The notes: generated by a model from the letters alone, not told the origin. Counted from the stretch's first letter, positions 32,634 through 41,198 are shown. The stretch: DNA of 64,000 bases from JBBROS01 sp038229135 (GCA_038229135.1 JBBROS010000005.1:55096-119095), one strand, 5' to 3'. Made by a program: numbers and translations.

Positions 32634-33558
32634 ATGGCACCGCGCCCGCCCGCCCCAATGCGCCGCAGGTCGGGACCGGCCCACACCCCGGTGTTCGAGC
32701 ACGTCGTCACCGAGGCCAGCGATTCGTTCCTGTGGCGGCAGGACGAACACCCATGCGAGCGGAACGGGTGGAACGTGCACCCCGAAATCGAGATCCACCT
32801 GATCACCAACGCGGCCGGGACCACGCTGGTGGGCGATCACATCGGGCGGTTCGAGCCCGGGCACCCGACGGTGATCGGCAGCAATCTCCCGCACGATTAA
32901 GTGACGGAGCTGCCGCCCGGCGAGGTGATCCGGGGGCGGGACGTGGTGCTGCAGTTCGACGCGGCGCGCGTGGCGGCCGCGACGGCGGCGTTCCCCGAGC
33001 TTGCGGAGGTGACGAGCCTGCTGGCGTTGGCGCGGCGTGGCGTTCCATGGCGAGACGCGGCGGCGCGGGGTGGAGGTCCTGCTAGCGATGGGCGGGGCGC
33101 GCGGGATGGAGCGGCTGTCGCTGTTCATGCGGCTGCTCGAACTGCTGTCGCGGTCCGACGAATGGGTGGCGCTGTCGTCCGAGATTTTCGCACCCGAACC
33201 CGGCACGTCGGGGATCGATGCGGACTCGCTGGACCTCGTGCAGCGCGTGCTGGCGTATGTGTTCGAGAACGCGGCCGGGACGCTGCGACTGGCCGACGTC
33301 GCGGCGCTGGGTGGCATGAGCGAGTACCGGTTCTCGCGCTTCTTCAAGCGGGCCACGGGGAACAGCTTCACGGACCACGAGACCAAGCTGCGCATCAGCC
33401 AAGCCTGCGACCTCCTGGCGAATTCCGGCCTGCCAGTGACAGACGTTTGCTACGAGGTCGGCTACTCCAACGTCTCCAACTTCAACCGGAACTTCCGCCG
33501 CCAGCGCGGCAGCACGCCCACGGAATACCGACGCCTGGCCAAACGACGGGCGGGGTGA
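32634..33558 (+). pseudogene. Broken AraC-family transcriptional regulator
   Basis: The N-terminal cupin part (NGWNVHPEIEIHLITNAAG, GRFEPGHPTVIGSNLPH) ends at an in-frame TAA at about 32898, where relatives have a tryptophan. The frame then continues (VTELPPGEVIRGRDVVLQFD) until a frameshift near 33035, after which another frame carries the two helix-turn-helix motifs (LADVAALGGMSEYRFSRFFK and VGYSNVSNFNRNFRRQRG). The full-length original would be ~305 residues. The last 173 codons are still open and could yield a DNA-binding fragment. In polyol operons such a regulator sits just before the transporter, as here. Confidence 0.8.
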
Positions 33559-33717
33559 TGCAATGATGCGGCCCAGGTGCGATCAACCCGCGACGGGCGG
33601 ACGGACGCTGCAAGAGAGTATCGGTTGGCTGCAAGGGCAGCCCTAGAAAACCCGCGGCTGCCCCCCGCAGCATCGGGGCAAGGGCAAAGCCCGCCGCATG
33701 TAATGGGAGACCGTCCG

Positions 33718-33950
33718 ATGACGCACGCCTACGGCCGCGCAACCAGCCTGATCGCCGCCACGATGCTCTCGTTGGGGGTGGCCGGCACAGCCCAGGCCCA
33801 ATCCCCGGTGACCCTGACGATCGCGACCGTGAACAATGACGACATGATCGCCATGCAGAAGCTGTCGCCGCAGTTCGAGCGGCAGCATCCCGACATCAAG
33901 CTGCGCTGGGTGGTGCTGGAGGAGAACGTACTCCGGCAGCGGGTGACCCC
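33718..33950 (+). pseudogene. N-terminal remnant of the polyol/sugar ABC substrate-binding protein
   Basis: Starts with ATG and a GGGAGA site, then a signal peptide (SLGVAGTAQAQ cleavage region) and the mature start TLTIATVNNDDMIAMQKLS, ending at ENVLRQRVT. Beyond that the frame runs into a REP-like palindrome. The next residues expected in relatives, TDIATKAGQFDILTVG, are exactly where the other remnant begins at 20196. The two pieces are in the same orientation but in reversed order, 13 kb apart. Confidence 0.8.
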
Positions 33951-33980
33951 CCTCCCCTTGCAGGAGGGGCCGAGGGAGGC
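33945..33980. repeat. REP-like palindrome at the right edge of the rearranged block
   Basis: CCTCC and GGAGG arms around TTGCA with a G-rich tail, as in the other copies. It begins directly at the point where homology of the substrate-binding protein ends, so it marks the right junction of the block. Confidence 0.5.
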
Positions 33981-34012
33981 GTGGCAGCAGGTGCAGACCC
34001 CGGGCAGTCGAC

Positions 34013-35422
34013 CTACCCCGGCGGCAGCACCTTCCCCGGGTTCATGATGCCCGCAGGGTCGAGCGCCGCCTTGATACGCCGCATGGCCAGCAGCTCCGCC
34101 CCGCCGCGCCACGCCTCCATCATGCCGGGCTTCAGCTGCCCCACCCCGTGCTCTGCGCTGAAGCTGCCGCCCAGACGCTGCACAACGCCGTTCACCGCCT
34201 CCATGATGTCGTGCGACCGGGCGAGGAACGCATCCCCGTCCATCCCCTCGGGCTGCTCGAAGTTCATGTGGATGTTGCCGTCGCCCAAATGCCCGAACGG
34301 CACGGGCCGCACACCCGGGATGAGCGCCGCCACAGCCCCGATCGACCCCTCCACCATCTCCGCCACGCGTGAGACGGGCACGGACACGTCGTTCTTCACC
34401 GAGGCCCCGGCCCGCTTCTGCGCCTCAGCATGCTCCTCCCGCAGCCGCCAGATCGCCTGCCGCTGGGCCTCGCTCGCCGCCACCACGGCGTCCGTCACCA
34501 GCCCCTCCTCGAGTGCGCGCTCCAGCACGGCCTCGAGCAGCGCCGCCAACCCACCGCCCTCCCGAGGCGTCGCCAGCTCCACCAGCGCGTAATGCGGTGC
34601 CGCAGCCCCCAGGGGCAGCGCCGTGCCCTCGATGTGCCGCAGCACGAACGCCATACCCTGGCCGGACATGTACTCGAACGCCTGCACGGACGCCGGGTCC
34701 GTGTCCTGGAAGCGTCGGAACAGCGCACAAGCCGCGGCCACGCTCGGGCACGCGCACAGCCCCACCTGGACGTCCCGCGGCCGGGGCGCCAGCTTCAGCA
34801 CCGCAGCGGTTATGATGCCCAGAGTGCCCTCGGCGCCGACCAGCAGCTGACGCAGGCAATAGCCGGTGTTGTCCTTCCTCAGCCGCCGTAGCCCGTGCCA
34901 AACCTCGCCTGTGGGCAGCACCGCCTCGAGCCCCAGCACCAGGTCCCGCGCATTGCCGTAGCGCACCGTGTTGTTGCCCCCCGCATTCGCCGAGAGGATG
35001 CCCCCCACCTGCGCCGACCCCTCGCTGCTGATGCTGAGCGGGAGCAGGCACCCGGCCGCCGCCGCCGCATCCTGCGCCGCACGCCACGGCACCCCAGCCT
35101 CCGCCACCATCGTCATGTCGACCGCGTCCACGTCGCGCACCCGGTTCATCCGCTGCAGGCTCAGCACGACGTCCCGCCCGTTTGGCCGCGGCGTGGCCCC
35201 GCCCACCATGCTCGTGTTGCCCCCCTGCGGCACCACCGCCACCCCCGCCTCGAGGCAGGCCCGCACCACGCATGCCACCTCCTCCACGTTCGCCGGCCGC
35301 ACCACGGCCTGCGCGCTCCCTTGATAAAGCCGCCGCCAATCCTCGGTGTACCCCGCCATATCCTCGCCGAGCAGCACTCCGGAAGGCCCGAGGATGGCCT
35401 CGAGCTGTGCCGCGATTATCAT
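34013..35422 (-). CDS. FAD-linked oxidase (D-2-hydroxyacid dehydrogenase / GlcD-like)
   Basis: 469 residues. The PCMH-type FAD-binding domain shows VVPQGGNTSMVGGATP and SSEGSAQVGGILSANAGG, and the C-terminal substrate domain has GHLGDGNIHMNFEQPEG and SAEHGVGQLKPGMM, the metal-His motifs of D-lactate/D-2-hydroxyglutarate dehydrogenases. The likely reaction is oxidation of a D-2-hydroxyacid, with electrons passed to a quinone or flavoprotein. The ATG overlaps the stop of the acyltransferase gene (ATGA). The longer reading of the frame is antisense to that gene and is not used. First intact gene after the accessory block. Confidence 0.92.
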   Translation of the reverse strand: MIIAAQLEAILGPSGVLLGEDMAGYTEDWRRLYQGSAQAVVRPANVEEVACVVRACLEAGVAVVPQGGNTSMVGGATPRPNGRDVVLSLQRMNRVRDVDAVDMTMVAEAGVPWRAAQDAAAAAGCLLPLSISSEGSAQVGGILSANAGGNNTVRYGNARDLVLGLEAVLPTGEVWHGLRRLRKDNTGYCLRQLLVGAEGTLGIITAAVLKLAPRPRDVQVGLCACPSVAAACALFRRFQDTDPASVQAFEYMSGQGMAFVLRHIEGTALPLGAAAPHYALVELATPREGGGLAALLEAVLERALEEGLVTDAVVAASEAQRQAIWRLREEHAEAQKRAGASVKNDVSVPVSRVAEMVEGSIGAVAALIPGVRPVPFGHLGDGNIHMNFEQPEGMDGDAFLARSHDIMEAVNGVVQRLGGSFSAEHGVGQLKPGMMEAWRGGAELLAMRRIKAALDPAGIMNPGKVLPPG

Positions 35423-36540
35423 GCCCCACGGTCCATCGTGACGGCCACCCCCCGCGGCGCCGTCCAGCGGTTGACTAGCGCCCGGCCCCAGTTGCGCCCC
35501 GGCCGCTCCACCCAGGCGTGCAGCGCAGCCGACGCCAAGAGCACGAAGCCGATGTAAAGCCCGAGCAACACCAAGTCTGGCACGCGCCCCAACAGGCCCA
35601 TGCGCACCCAGTCCCGGATTACGTAGTGGCAAAGGTAGGTCGCGAACGACACTTCTCCCAACCAGATCAGCACTCGCCACTCCAGCGCGCGTCCGACGCC
35701 GCCCGGCAGCGCCAATGCCCAGGTGAGCAACGCGAACGAGGCTGGCAAGGTCGCATGCGCCGGGGCGCCGAGCGCGCAGGCCCCAGCCAGCGTGGCCGCC
35801 ATGGCCGAAAGGCCGACAGAGCCACGCGCCGTCACCGCCCATCGGCTCGCCGAAAGCCACACCCAGCAGCCGAGCATGCATTCCGAGAGGCAGCGCACCA
35901 GCCCCCAGCGCGGCGTGTTGGCCGTAAGCCCGCCCGTCGCCTCACCCATCAGGTAGATTGCGCCGACAAGCGCCACCCCTACGATCGCGAGCTGAGCGCT
36001 GCCCCGGCCAAGCCGCATCAGCGCACCGACGAGGACGGGAAACGCGAGATAGAACCCAAGTTCCGTGCTGATTGACCAGGAAGGGACGTTCCAAACGAAC
36101 CGGGGCTGGAAGCCCCAATTCTGCAACAGGAAGAAGCTCTGAACGAAGCCTTCGAATGAGAACCTGAATTGATCGACAGGCCGCCCCGTCGCCGCGAAGG
36201 CGATCGGCACCGTGATCGTGAGGGCTAGCGTCAGCAGGTGCAGAGGATAGACCCGCGCGAATCTTATGCCGATGAACCGGGCATACTCGCGAGCTCTCAC
36301 CCCGCTGCCGAACGTTTGGCCATACGCTAGTCCTATCACGAAGCCGCTCAGCACGAAGAACAGGTCGACGGCATAGCTGCCGTGGAGCAGTAACTCGCGG
36401 CCGGGCACCGTCAACGGCACGAGCTCGTTCACGTGGTATAGGACAACCCACCAGGCTGCGGCTCCCCTCAACGCCGTGAGGGCGACGATGTCGCGACGAG
36501 CTATGGGCGGCGGCACTGCGTGTCTACCGCCCTCGGTCAT
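35419..36540 (-). CDS. Acyltransferase 3 family protein (OafA/YrhL-like)
   Basis: 373 residues with about ten transmembrane helices. The family signature is complete: ALRGAAAWWVVLYHVNE with the catalytic His, AVDLFFVLSGFVIG, and RFARVYPLHLLTL with the invariant arginine. Such enzymes O-acetylate or succinylate surface polysaccharides at the inner membrane. It follows an O-antigen-ligase-like gene by 7 bp and is coupled to the oxidase gene after it, so the polysaccharide genes and the oxidase form one transcript in spite of different roles. Confidence 0.9.
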   Translation of the reverse strand: MTEGGRHAVPPPIARRDIVALTALRGAAAWWVVLYHVNELVPLTVPGRELLLHGSYAVDLFFVLSGFVIGLAYGQTFGSGVRAREYARFIGIRFARVYPLHLLTLALTITVPIAFAATGRPVDQFRFSFEGFVQSFFLLQNWGFQPRFVWNVPSWSISTELGFYLAFPVLVGALMRLGRGSAQLAIVGVALVGAIYLMGEATGGLTANTPRWGLVRCLSECMLGCWVWLSASRWAVTARGSVGLSAMAATLAGACALGAPAHATLPASFALLTWALALPGGVGRALEWRVLIWLGEVSFATYLCHYVIRDWVRMGLLGRVPDLVLLGLYIGFVLLASAALHAWVERPGRNWGRALVNRWTAPRGVAVTMDRGA

Positions 36541-36547
36541 CCCTGCC

Positions 36548-37993
36548 TCAAGGGTGGCCGAATGGGCGGATCAGCGGTGTGGCAGCCTCTCCGCGGAGCG
36601 CGGACCGTGCCACGGTCTGCCCACCGAGCCCTGCTGCCCCCACACCAGGCGTCCGGTCCGGCAACCAGGCACGGTCGCCGTGCCCGGGCTTCGGAGCCCG
36701 GCCCATGATCATCGCAGCGTCCTTCGCGGCTACGCGGCGGGCATACTCCCGCAGGCACACCGAGAGCGAGAACAGATACCACACGATCGGGCTCCACCCG
36801 ATCTCGACGAACATACCGCAAGCGAAGATCACCGCGAGGCAGGTTTGTATCGACCGCGCCAACGCGGCCGCCCAACGGTGCTCGGGGGAGTCACGCGTCA
36901 GCAGCACGGTGCGACGCAGTGCCAGGAAGCACAGCCCGATCATCGCCACATACATGAACAGGCCCGGCCACCCATGCTCTCCCAGCAGCGCAAAGAACAC
37001 GTTGTGAAAGGCTCGGCCGAATAACGTGACGGTGCCGCCATCAATAGTCGGCACCTCGACCTTGTTGACCTGGAACGACCAGAAACCCCCGCCGAACGGA
37101 TGCGTCTGCGCAAACTCGAGCGTCCATTGCCACACCCGCACGCGGATCATGGCTGAGGCATCGGCCTGGTAGTCGTTTACGGTGCTGATCCGCGCCGCCC
37201 AGCGGTCGGAAGTCAGCGCCGCCATGGCCCCAGACACGATGCCCGCGGCGAACAGGAAGCGAATTTTATGCTTGGAATACCAGAACAGGGTTGCCGCCCC
37301 GACCCCGAGCGCAACGAGCCCGGTGCGCGCGAACGTCCCGATCGTCGCAACGAGGCATACGCCCATGAGCCCGAACAGGCCGACTTTCACTAGCCTTATC
37401 TTCGGCAGGATTTCCGAGTGCCCCGCGATCCAAAGCAGCAGCGCCACCATCATCACGCCGAGGCCGGAAACCGTGCTGCTCTCCGCCAGAAGGCTCACGT
37501 TGACGGGTAGGAGGCCTAGCGCAAGCTCGTATCCGCCGCCCGAGACAAGGGTCTTCAACCCCCATGGCAAAATGTGCCCCAACATCGAGAACACGTAAAC
37601 GAGCAGAAGCGCCTCGATCTGCACCCGGCTGCGGATGGCATACGGAACGAAGGTGGCGAACACCGCTACCTTGATCGCGCTGTCCCACTTCACGTAGGCG
37701 ATCCCCGGCACCACCGCCCATTGCAGCGTGCAGGTGATCCAGATGGCGAGCGCCACCTGCAGCGCCGTAATGGCCGTGAACCTCGGCGGCGACTTCCGGT
37801 CCAGCAGCAGGTAGCTCGCCACCGCCGCTGCGCCCATGATGAACGCGACCGGCTGGCCCAAGAGCAGCCCGTAGCTCAGATAGTGGGGCGCGAAAACGTC
37901 CACCCACACGTAGCCGAGCGTGAGCACGAAGGGCGACAGGAACCCTACCGTCACGAACATCAGGCACACGACGAGGAGCAGCAGGTCCTGCAT
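36548..37993 (-). CDS. O-antigen ligase / O-glycosylation ligase-like membrane protein
   Basis: 481 residues with about eleven hydrophobic helices. The N-terminal ~190 residues (SPFVLTLGYVWVDVFAPHYLSYG) resemble the DUF5935 domain of exosortase-A-associated ligases, and the large loop and Wzy_C-type segment HPFGGGFWSFQVNKVE with AFHNVFFALLGEHGWPG are those of O-antigen ligases/polymerases. The role would be transfer or polymerisation of a lipid-linked glycan. About 55 C-terminal residues are low-complexity and hydrophilic. No exosortase or PEP-CTERM gene is in the window. Confidence 0.85.
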   Translation of the reverse strand: MQDLLLLVVCLMFVTVGFLSPFVLTLGYVWVDVFAPHYLSYGLLLGQPVAFIMGAAAVASYLLLDRKSPPRFTAITALQVALAIWITCTLQWAVVPGIAYVKWDSAIKVAVFATFVPYAIRSRVQIEALLLVYVFSMLGHILPWGLKTLVSGGGYELALGLLPVNVSLLAESSTVSGLGVMMVALLLWIAGHSEILPKIRLVKVGLFGLMGVCLVATIGTFARTGLVALGVGAATLFWYSKHKIRFLFAAGIVSGAMAALTSDRWAARISTVNDYQADASAMIRVRVWQWTLEFAQTHPFGGGFWSFQVNKVEVPTIDGGTVTLFGRAFHNVFFALLGEHGWPGLFMYVAMIGLCFLALRRTVLLTRDSPEHRWAAALARSIQTCLAVIFACGMFVEIGWSPIVWYLFSLSVCLREYARRVAAKDAAMIMGRAPKPGHGDRAWLPDRTPGVGAAGLGGQTVARSALRGEAATPLIRPFGHP

Positions 37994-37994
37994 G

Positions 37995-38141
37995 TCAGCG
38001 GCGGGCCGGGGCGGGGCGGGGCGGCAGGACGGGCGCTGGAGGCGCACCGAACCAGGGGCGCTGCCGATCCAGCAGGAACGCCCGCATCACGATGTAGACC
38101 ACCGAAATCAGGCTGAACAGGATACAAAGACGGTCGACCAT
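37995..38141 (-). CDS. Small single-pass membrane protein
   Basis: 48 residues: one hydrophobic helix (LCILFSLISVVYIVMRAFL) then a proline-rich tail. It lies between the glycosyltransferase and ligase genes with its stop one base before the ligase start, so translation would be coupled. No family recognised. The position and membrane helix support a real gene, but a chance frame is not excluded at this GC content. Confidence 0.45.
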   Translation of the reverse strand: MVDRLCILFSLISVVYIVMRAFLLDRQRPWFGAPPAPVLPPRPAPARR

Positions 38142-38190
38142 CGGCACTAAAGCTCGGCGTTGAGAAGCCAAGATACCAAAATCTGCCCGC

Positions 38191-39306
38191 CTAGGCCACC
38201 GCCTGCCGCGACCCTCCTGCGTCATGAATGGTATGGATCCCGCAGAACGCCTCGACGGTGCCCGCCACGTCCCGCAAATGCGCCTCGCCGCTCAGCGCCG
38301 CCTCGTAGCGCGCCCGCGCCCCGGCCCCCAGCGCTGCCGCCAGCGCCCTGTCCCCGAGCAGCCGCCCGATCGCGGCCCGCAACCCAGGCGCGTCGCCCAT
38401 CGGCACCAACAGCGCGCTCATCCCGTCCTCGACGTAGTCCGTCACGGTCGGCGTCCATGTCACCACGAGCGGCCGGCCGAGCGCCATCGCCTGGATCAGC
38501 ACCATCTGCCCGGCCGAGATGTCCGCCACCGCCAACGGCACCACCACCACGTCCGCCCGCAGCAGCCGCAGCATGTAGTCCGCCCCCTGGCAGTCCCGCT
38601 CGACCCGCAGTCGTGGCCCGTCCGTCACGCCGCCCAGCCCCGCCTCTTCGTTGCAGACGATCTCGACCCGGCACTCCAGCCCGTCGGCCGCCTGCGCGAG
38701 CGTCCGGTAGTCCCGGCCGGACTTCCCCGCCGCCACCACCAACGGCAGGTCTTCCTGCCCCGGCGGTGACACGATCGGGCGCGCCGCGGCCACGATCTGC
38801 TCCGTCGGCGTCACGTGCGTGCCCCAGCGCACGAACGCGAACCGGCAGCCCGTGCCGGCGAACATCGCCTCGTAGCGCTCCACCTCGAGCGCGGAGTGGC
38901 AGATGGCGAGCCCCGTCCGGCCCAGCACGAGCCTGTAATAGGCGACGCGCAGCGCCTGCCACACGCCCACGCCACGGGCCGTGAGAATGAATGGCATCAA
39001 CACGATGGCCGGCTGGGCCGCGCCGGGCCACAGCCGCACCAGCGCGAACGCCCACACCTCCACGTCGCTGCTCACCACCACCGCGTGCGGTGCCGGGCCC
39101 TCGCCGCCCAGCAGCGAGCGCCGGGCCGCGCCGAACGCCCCGCGGAACAGCGCGGGGTAGCCCAGCAGCAACAGGGCCCAGCGCCGACGGTAGTTTTGCG
39201 CGATGGGCACCGAGACGATCCGGTGCTCGACCCCGCACTCCCGCAGCGCCGTCCCGAACGGCGTGGCCGCCGCGTCGCGCGAGAAGCGGGGGAAGAAATG
39301 GATCAT
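38191..39306 (-). CDS. Glycosyltransferase (GT-B fold, group 1-like)
   Basis: 371 residues. The C-terminal half carries VVVPLAVADISAGQMVLIQAMALGRP and TDYVEDGMSALLVPMGD, the sugar-nucleotide-binding region of family-4 type glycosyltransferases. The N-terminal half has the acceptor domain with a VVVSSDVEVWAFALVRLW segment. The C-terminal end of about 15 residues is poorly conserved in character. Presumably it adds a sugar to the glycan handled by the ligase and acyltransferase encoded downstream. Confidence 0.85.
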   Translation of the reverse strand: MIHFFPRFSRDAAATPFGTALRECGVEHRIVSVPIAQNYRRRWALLLLGYPALFRGAFGAARRSLLGGEGPAPHAVVVSSDVEVWAFALVRLWPGAAQPAIVLMPFILTARGVGVWQALRVAYYRLVLGRTGLAICHSALEVERYEAMFAGTGCRFAFVRWGTHVTPTEQIVAAARPIVSPPGQEDLPLVVAAGKSGRDYRTLAQAADGLECRVEIVCNEEAGLGGVTDGPRLRVERDCQGADYMLRLLRADVVVVPLAVADISAGQMVLIQAMALGRPLVVTWTPTVTDYVEDGMSALLVPMGDAPGLRAAIGRLLGDRALAAALGAGARARYEAALSGEAHLRDVAGTVEAFCGIHTIHDAGGSRQAVA

Positions 39307-39400
39307 CGGCGGCCCCTAGCACATCGCATCTCGCCCGCAACTCCGCGAACCGGCCGGCGTTCGTGCCCCGTAACCACCGCCTCAGCAGGAGACAGGGACC

Positions 39401-39664
39401 ATGGCGAATACGTATAACGAACTCAGCGGCGATGCGAAGGAACAGATCGCGCAGCTCCGCTCGCAAGTGCAGTCCCTCATGGACGAGCGCGTGACGCCCG
39501 CGCTGGCCAGCGCCGCCGATACCGCGGAGGGCTATGCCCGCCAGGCTCGCGACATGTACGACGACCAGACCGAGATGCTGTCGGAGCGGGTGCGCGAGTC
39601 GCCGATCGTCGCGGTGCTGATCGCGACCGGCATCGGTTACCTGCTCGGCCGCATCGCGCGCTAG
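39401..39664 (+). CDS. DUF883/YqjD-like membrane-anchored protein
   Basis: 87 residues: a charged helical part (about residues 1-65, coiled-coil character) and a C-terminal helix SPIVAVLIATGIGYLLGR, the typical glycine-rich anchor of YqjD/ElaB/DUF883 proteins. Some relatives bind ribosomes at the membrane in stationary phase. AGGAGA lies eight bases before the ATG. Followed after 4 bp by a holin-superfamily-III gene, a pairing common in proteobacteria. Confidence 0.88.
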   Translation: MANTYNELSGDAKEQIAQLRSQVQSLMDERVTPALASAADTAEGYARQARDMYDDQTEMLSERVRESPIVAVLIATGIGYLLGRIAR

Positions 39665-39668
39665 GCCG

Positions 39669-40118
39669 ATGCGCACGGTCGAACTCGCCCGTGTTGCCGC
39701 CTCGGCGGAGGCCCTGCGCCTCCGCCGCCTGGTGGCGCGCCAGGGCATGCGGGCCGCCTATGGGGCAGGAGCCGTCATCTTCGGTCTGGCCGTGCTCGTC
39801 GTCGTGCACGTGCTGATCCACAATCTGCTGGTCGGCCCTCTCACGCCCGTCCAGGCCACCCTGGTGCTGCTCGCCATCGACCTGGTCGCGGCCGGGCTCC
39901 TGGCGTGGCTGGCGTTGCGCGACACGCCCAGTGCAGTCGAGATCGAGGCTCATGCCATCCGCACGCAGGCGCTTTTCGAGATGAAGCGGTCCGTTACGGT
40001 CATGAGCATGGCGGCAGAGGTCGCAGGCACGGTGTTCCGCAACCGTGCCCGGGGCGGCGCCCGGCGCGGCGCCGCCTACGCGATGGCCGAGATGGCATCC
40101 CGCTTGATCGGTCGCTAG
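39669..40118 (+). CDS. Phage-holin-superfamily-III-like membrane protein
   Basis: 149 residues with two transmembrane helices (AVIFGLAVLVVVHVLIHNLL and a second at VLLAIDLVAAGLLAWLAL), then a basic C-terminal region. The layout matches Holin_X / holin superfamily III proteins, which are chromosomal stress-related proteins and not a sign of prophage. Coupled to the DUF883 gene; the hairpin at 40144-40169 follows 25 bp after the stop. Confidence 0.8.
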   Translation: MRTVELARVAASAEALRLRRLVARQGMRAAYGAGAVIFGLAVLVVVHVLIHNLLVGPLTPVQATLVLLAIDLVAAGLLAWLALRDTPSAVEIEAHAIRTQALFEMKRSVTVMSMAAEVAGTVFRNRARGGARRGAAYAMAEMASRLIGR

Positions 40119-40143
40119 CCGGCCCGGACCGACGCGGCTATAG

Positions 40144-40173
40144 GCCGGGCTTCCGAAGGGGAGCCCGGCTTTT
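40144..40173 (+). terminator. Hairpin with short T-run overlapping the next gene's start
   Basis: GCCGGGCT (40144-40151) pairs perfectly with AGCCCGGC (40162-40169) around a 10-base loop, followed by TTTT. It looks like an intrinsic terminator for the DUF883-holin pair. The loop and right arm also contain the only ribosome-binding site (AAGGGGAG) of the next gene, whose TTG start is inside the T-run, so the structure could instead control translation. Confidence 0.6.
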
Positions 40174-41161
40174 GTCCGATACCGAACCCACCGTCGTCAC
40201 CGCCCGCCAGGGCCGCATCGGCCGCATCACGCTCAACCGCCCCCGCGCCCTGAACGCGCTAGACCCGGACATGATCGCGTCCGTGGCCGCGGCGTTGGAC
40301 ACATGGCGGGAGGACCCCTCGGTCCACGCCGTCGTCATCGAGGGTGCCGGCGGTCGTGCCTTTTGCGCCGGAGGCGACGTGCGCGCCATCCGCAACGCCG
40401 CCCTGGCCGGTGATGCGCCCGCCATCCAGCGCTTCTTCACCGAGGAATACGCCCTGAACCTCGCCATCGCCCGATACCCGAAACCCTATGTCGCTCTGAT
40501 CGATGGGATCTGCATGGGCGGCGGCATCGGCCTCTCCGTGCATGGCGCCGTCCGCGTCGCCACCGAGGCGGCAATGTTCGCCATGCCGGAAACCGCGATC
40601 GCCCTCTTCCCCGACGTCGGTGCCACCCACGCCCTGCCCCGGCTCCGCGGTGCATACGGCATGTACCTGGCCCTCACGGGCGCCCGCGCAGCGGGGGCGG
40701 ACGCGGTGTGGCTCGGCCTGGCAACACACTACGTCCCGCAATCCGCCTTCACGGGCCTTGCCGACCGCATCGCCGAACACGGCATCGCCGCCATCGCTGA
40801 AGCCGCCGTGCCCGCACCCGCCGCCCCCATGGCCGCCCACGACGTCCGCGCCTTTGCGGGCGGGAGCGTCGCCGCCATCATGGCCACCCTCGAGGCCGAC
40901 CCCTCGCCCTGGGCCGCCGAGACGATCGCGACCCTCCACCGCGTCTCGCCCAGCTCGCTCCTGTGGACGTTCGAAATCGTCCGCCGCGGCGCCCAGCGCA
41001 CGCTCGAGCAATGCCTCGCCGCCGAACTCGCCCTCACCCGCCATGCCACGAGCCATCCGGACTTCGCCGAGGGCGTCCGCGCCATGGTCGTCGACAAGGA
41101 TCGGTCGCCGAATTGGCAACCTGCCGACCCGGCCGCCATCGCCGCGCTGTTCGGTTCGTGA
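40172..41161 (+). CDS. 3-Hydroxyisobutyryl-CoA hydrolase-like enoyl-CoA hydratase family protein
   Basis: 329 residues. Crotonase fold with oxyanion-hole motifs GGRAFCAGGDVRAIR and GICMGGGIGLSVHGAVR, and the MPETAIALFPDVGATHALPRL segment whose Glu and Asp are characteristic of 3-hydroxyisobutyryl-CoA hydrolases of valine breakdown. The C-terminal region (MVVDKDRSPNW) also fits HIBCH. No ATG or GTG gives the first beta strand, so TTG at 40172 is the only sensible start; it has an AGGGGAG site but is folded into the hairpin described above. Confidence 0.85.
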   Translation: MSDTEPTVVTARQGRIGRITLNRPRALNALDPDMIASVAAALDTWREDPSVHAVVIEGAGGRAFCAGGDVRAIRNAALAGDAPAIQRFFTEEYALNLAIARYPKPYVALIDGICMGGGIGLSVHGAVRVATEAAMFAMPETAIALFPDVGATHALPRLRGAYGMYLALTGARAAGADAVWLGLATHYVPQSAFTGLADRIAEHGIAAIAEAAVPAPAAPMAAHDVRAFAGGSVAAIMATLEADPSPWAAETIATLHRVSPSSLLWTFEIVRRGAQRTLEQCLAAELALTRHATSHPDFAEGVRAMVVDKDRSPNWQPADPAAIAALFGS

Positions 41162-41198
41162 GCTAGACGCGACGCCCTTGATCGTCCAGCGTCCCCCG

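Noticed and set aside
34013..35881. A longer FAD-linked oxidase
   Set aside because: The extra 150 residues are out-of-frame acyltransferase sequence; ATG 35422 is coupled to the upstream stop.
39669..40118. The holin-like gene as a sign of a prophage
   Set aside because: Holin superfamily III proteins beside DUF883 genes are common chromosomal genes and no other phage gene is near.
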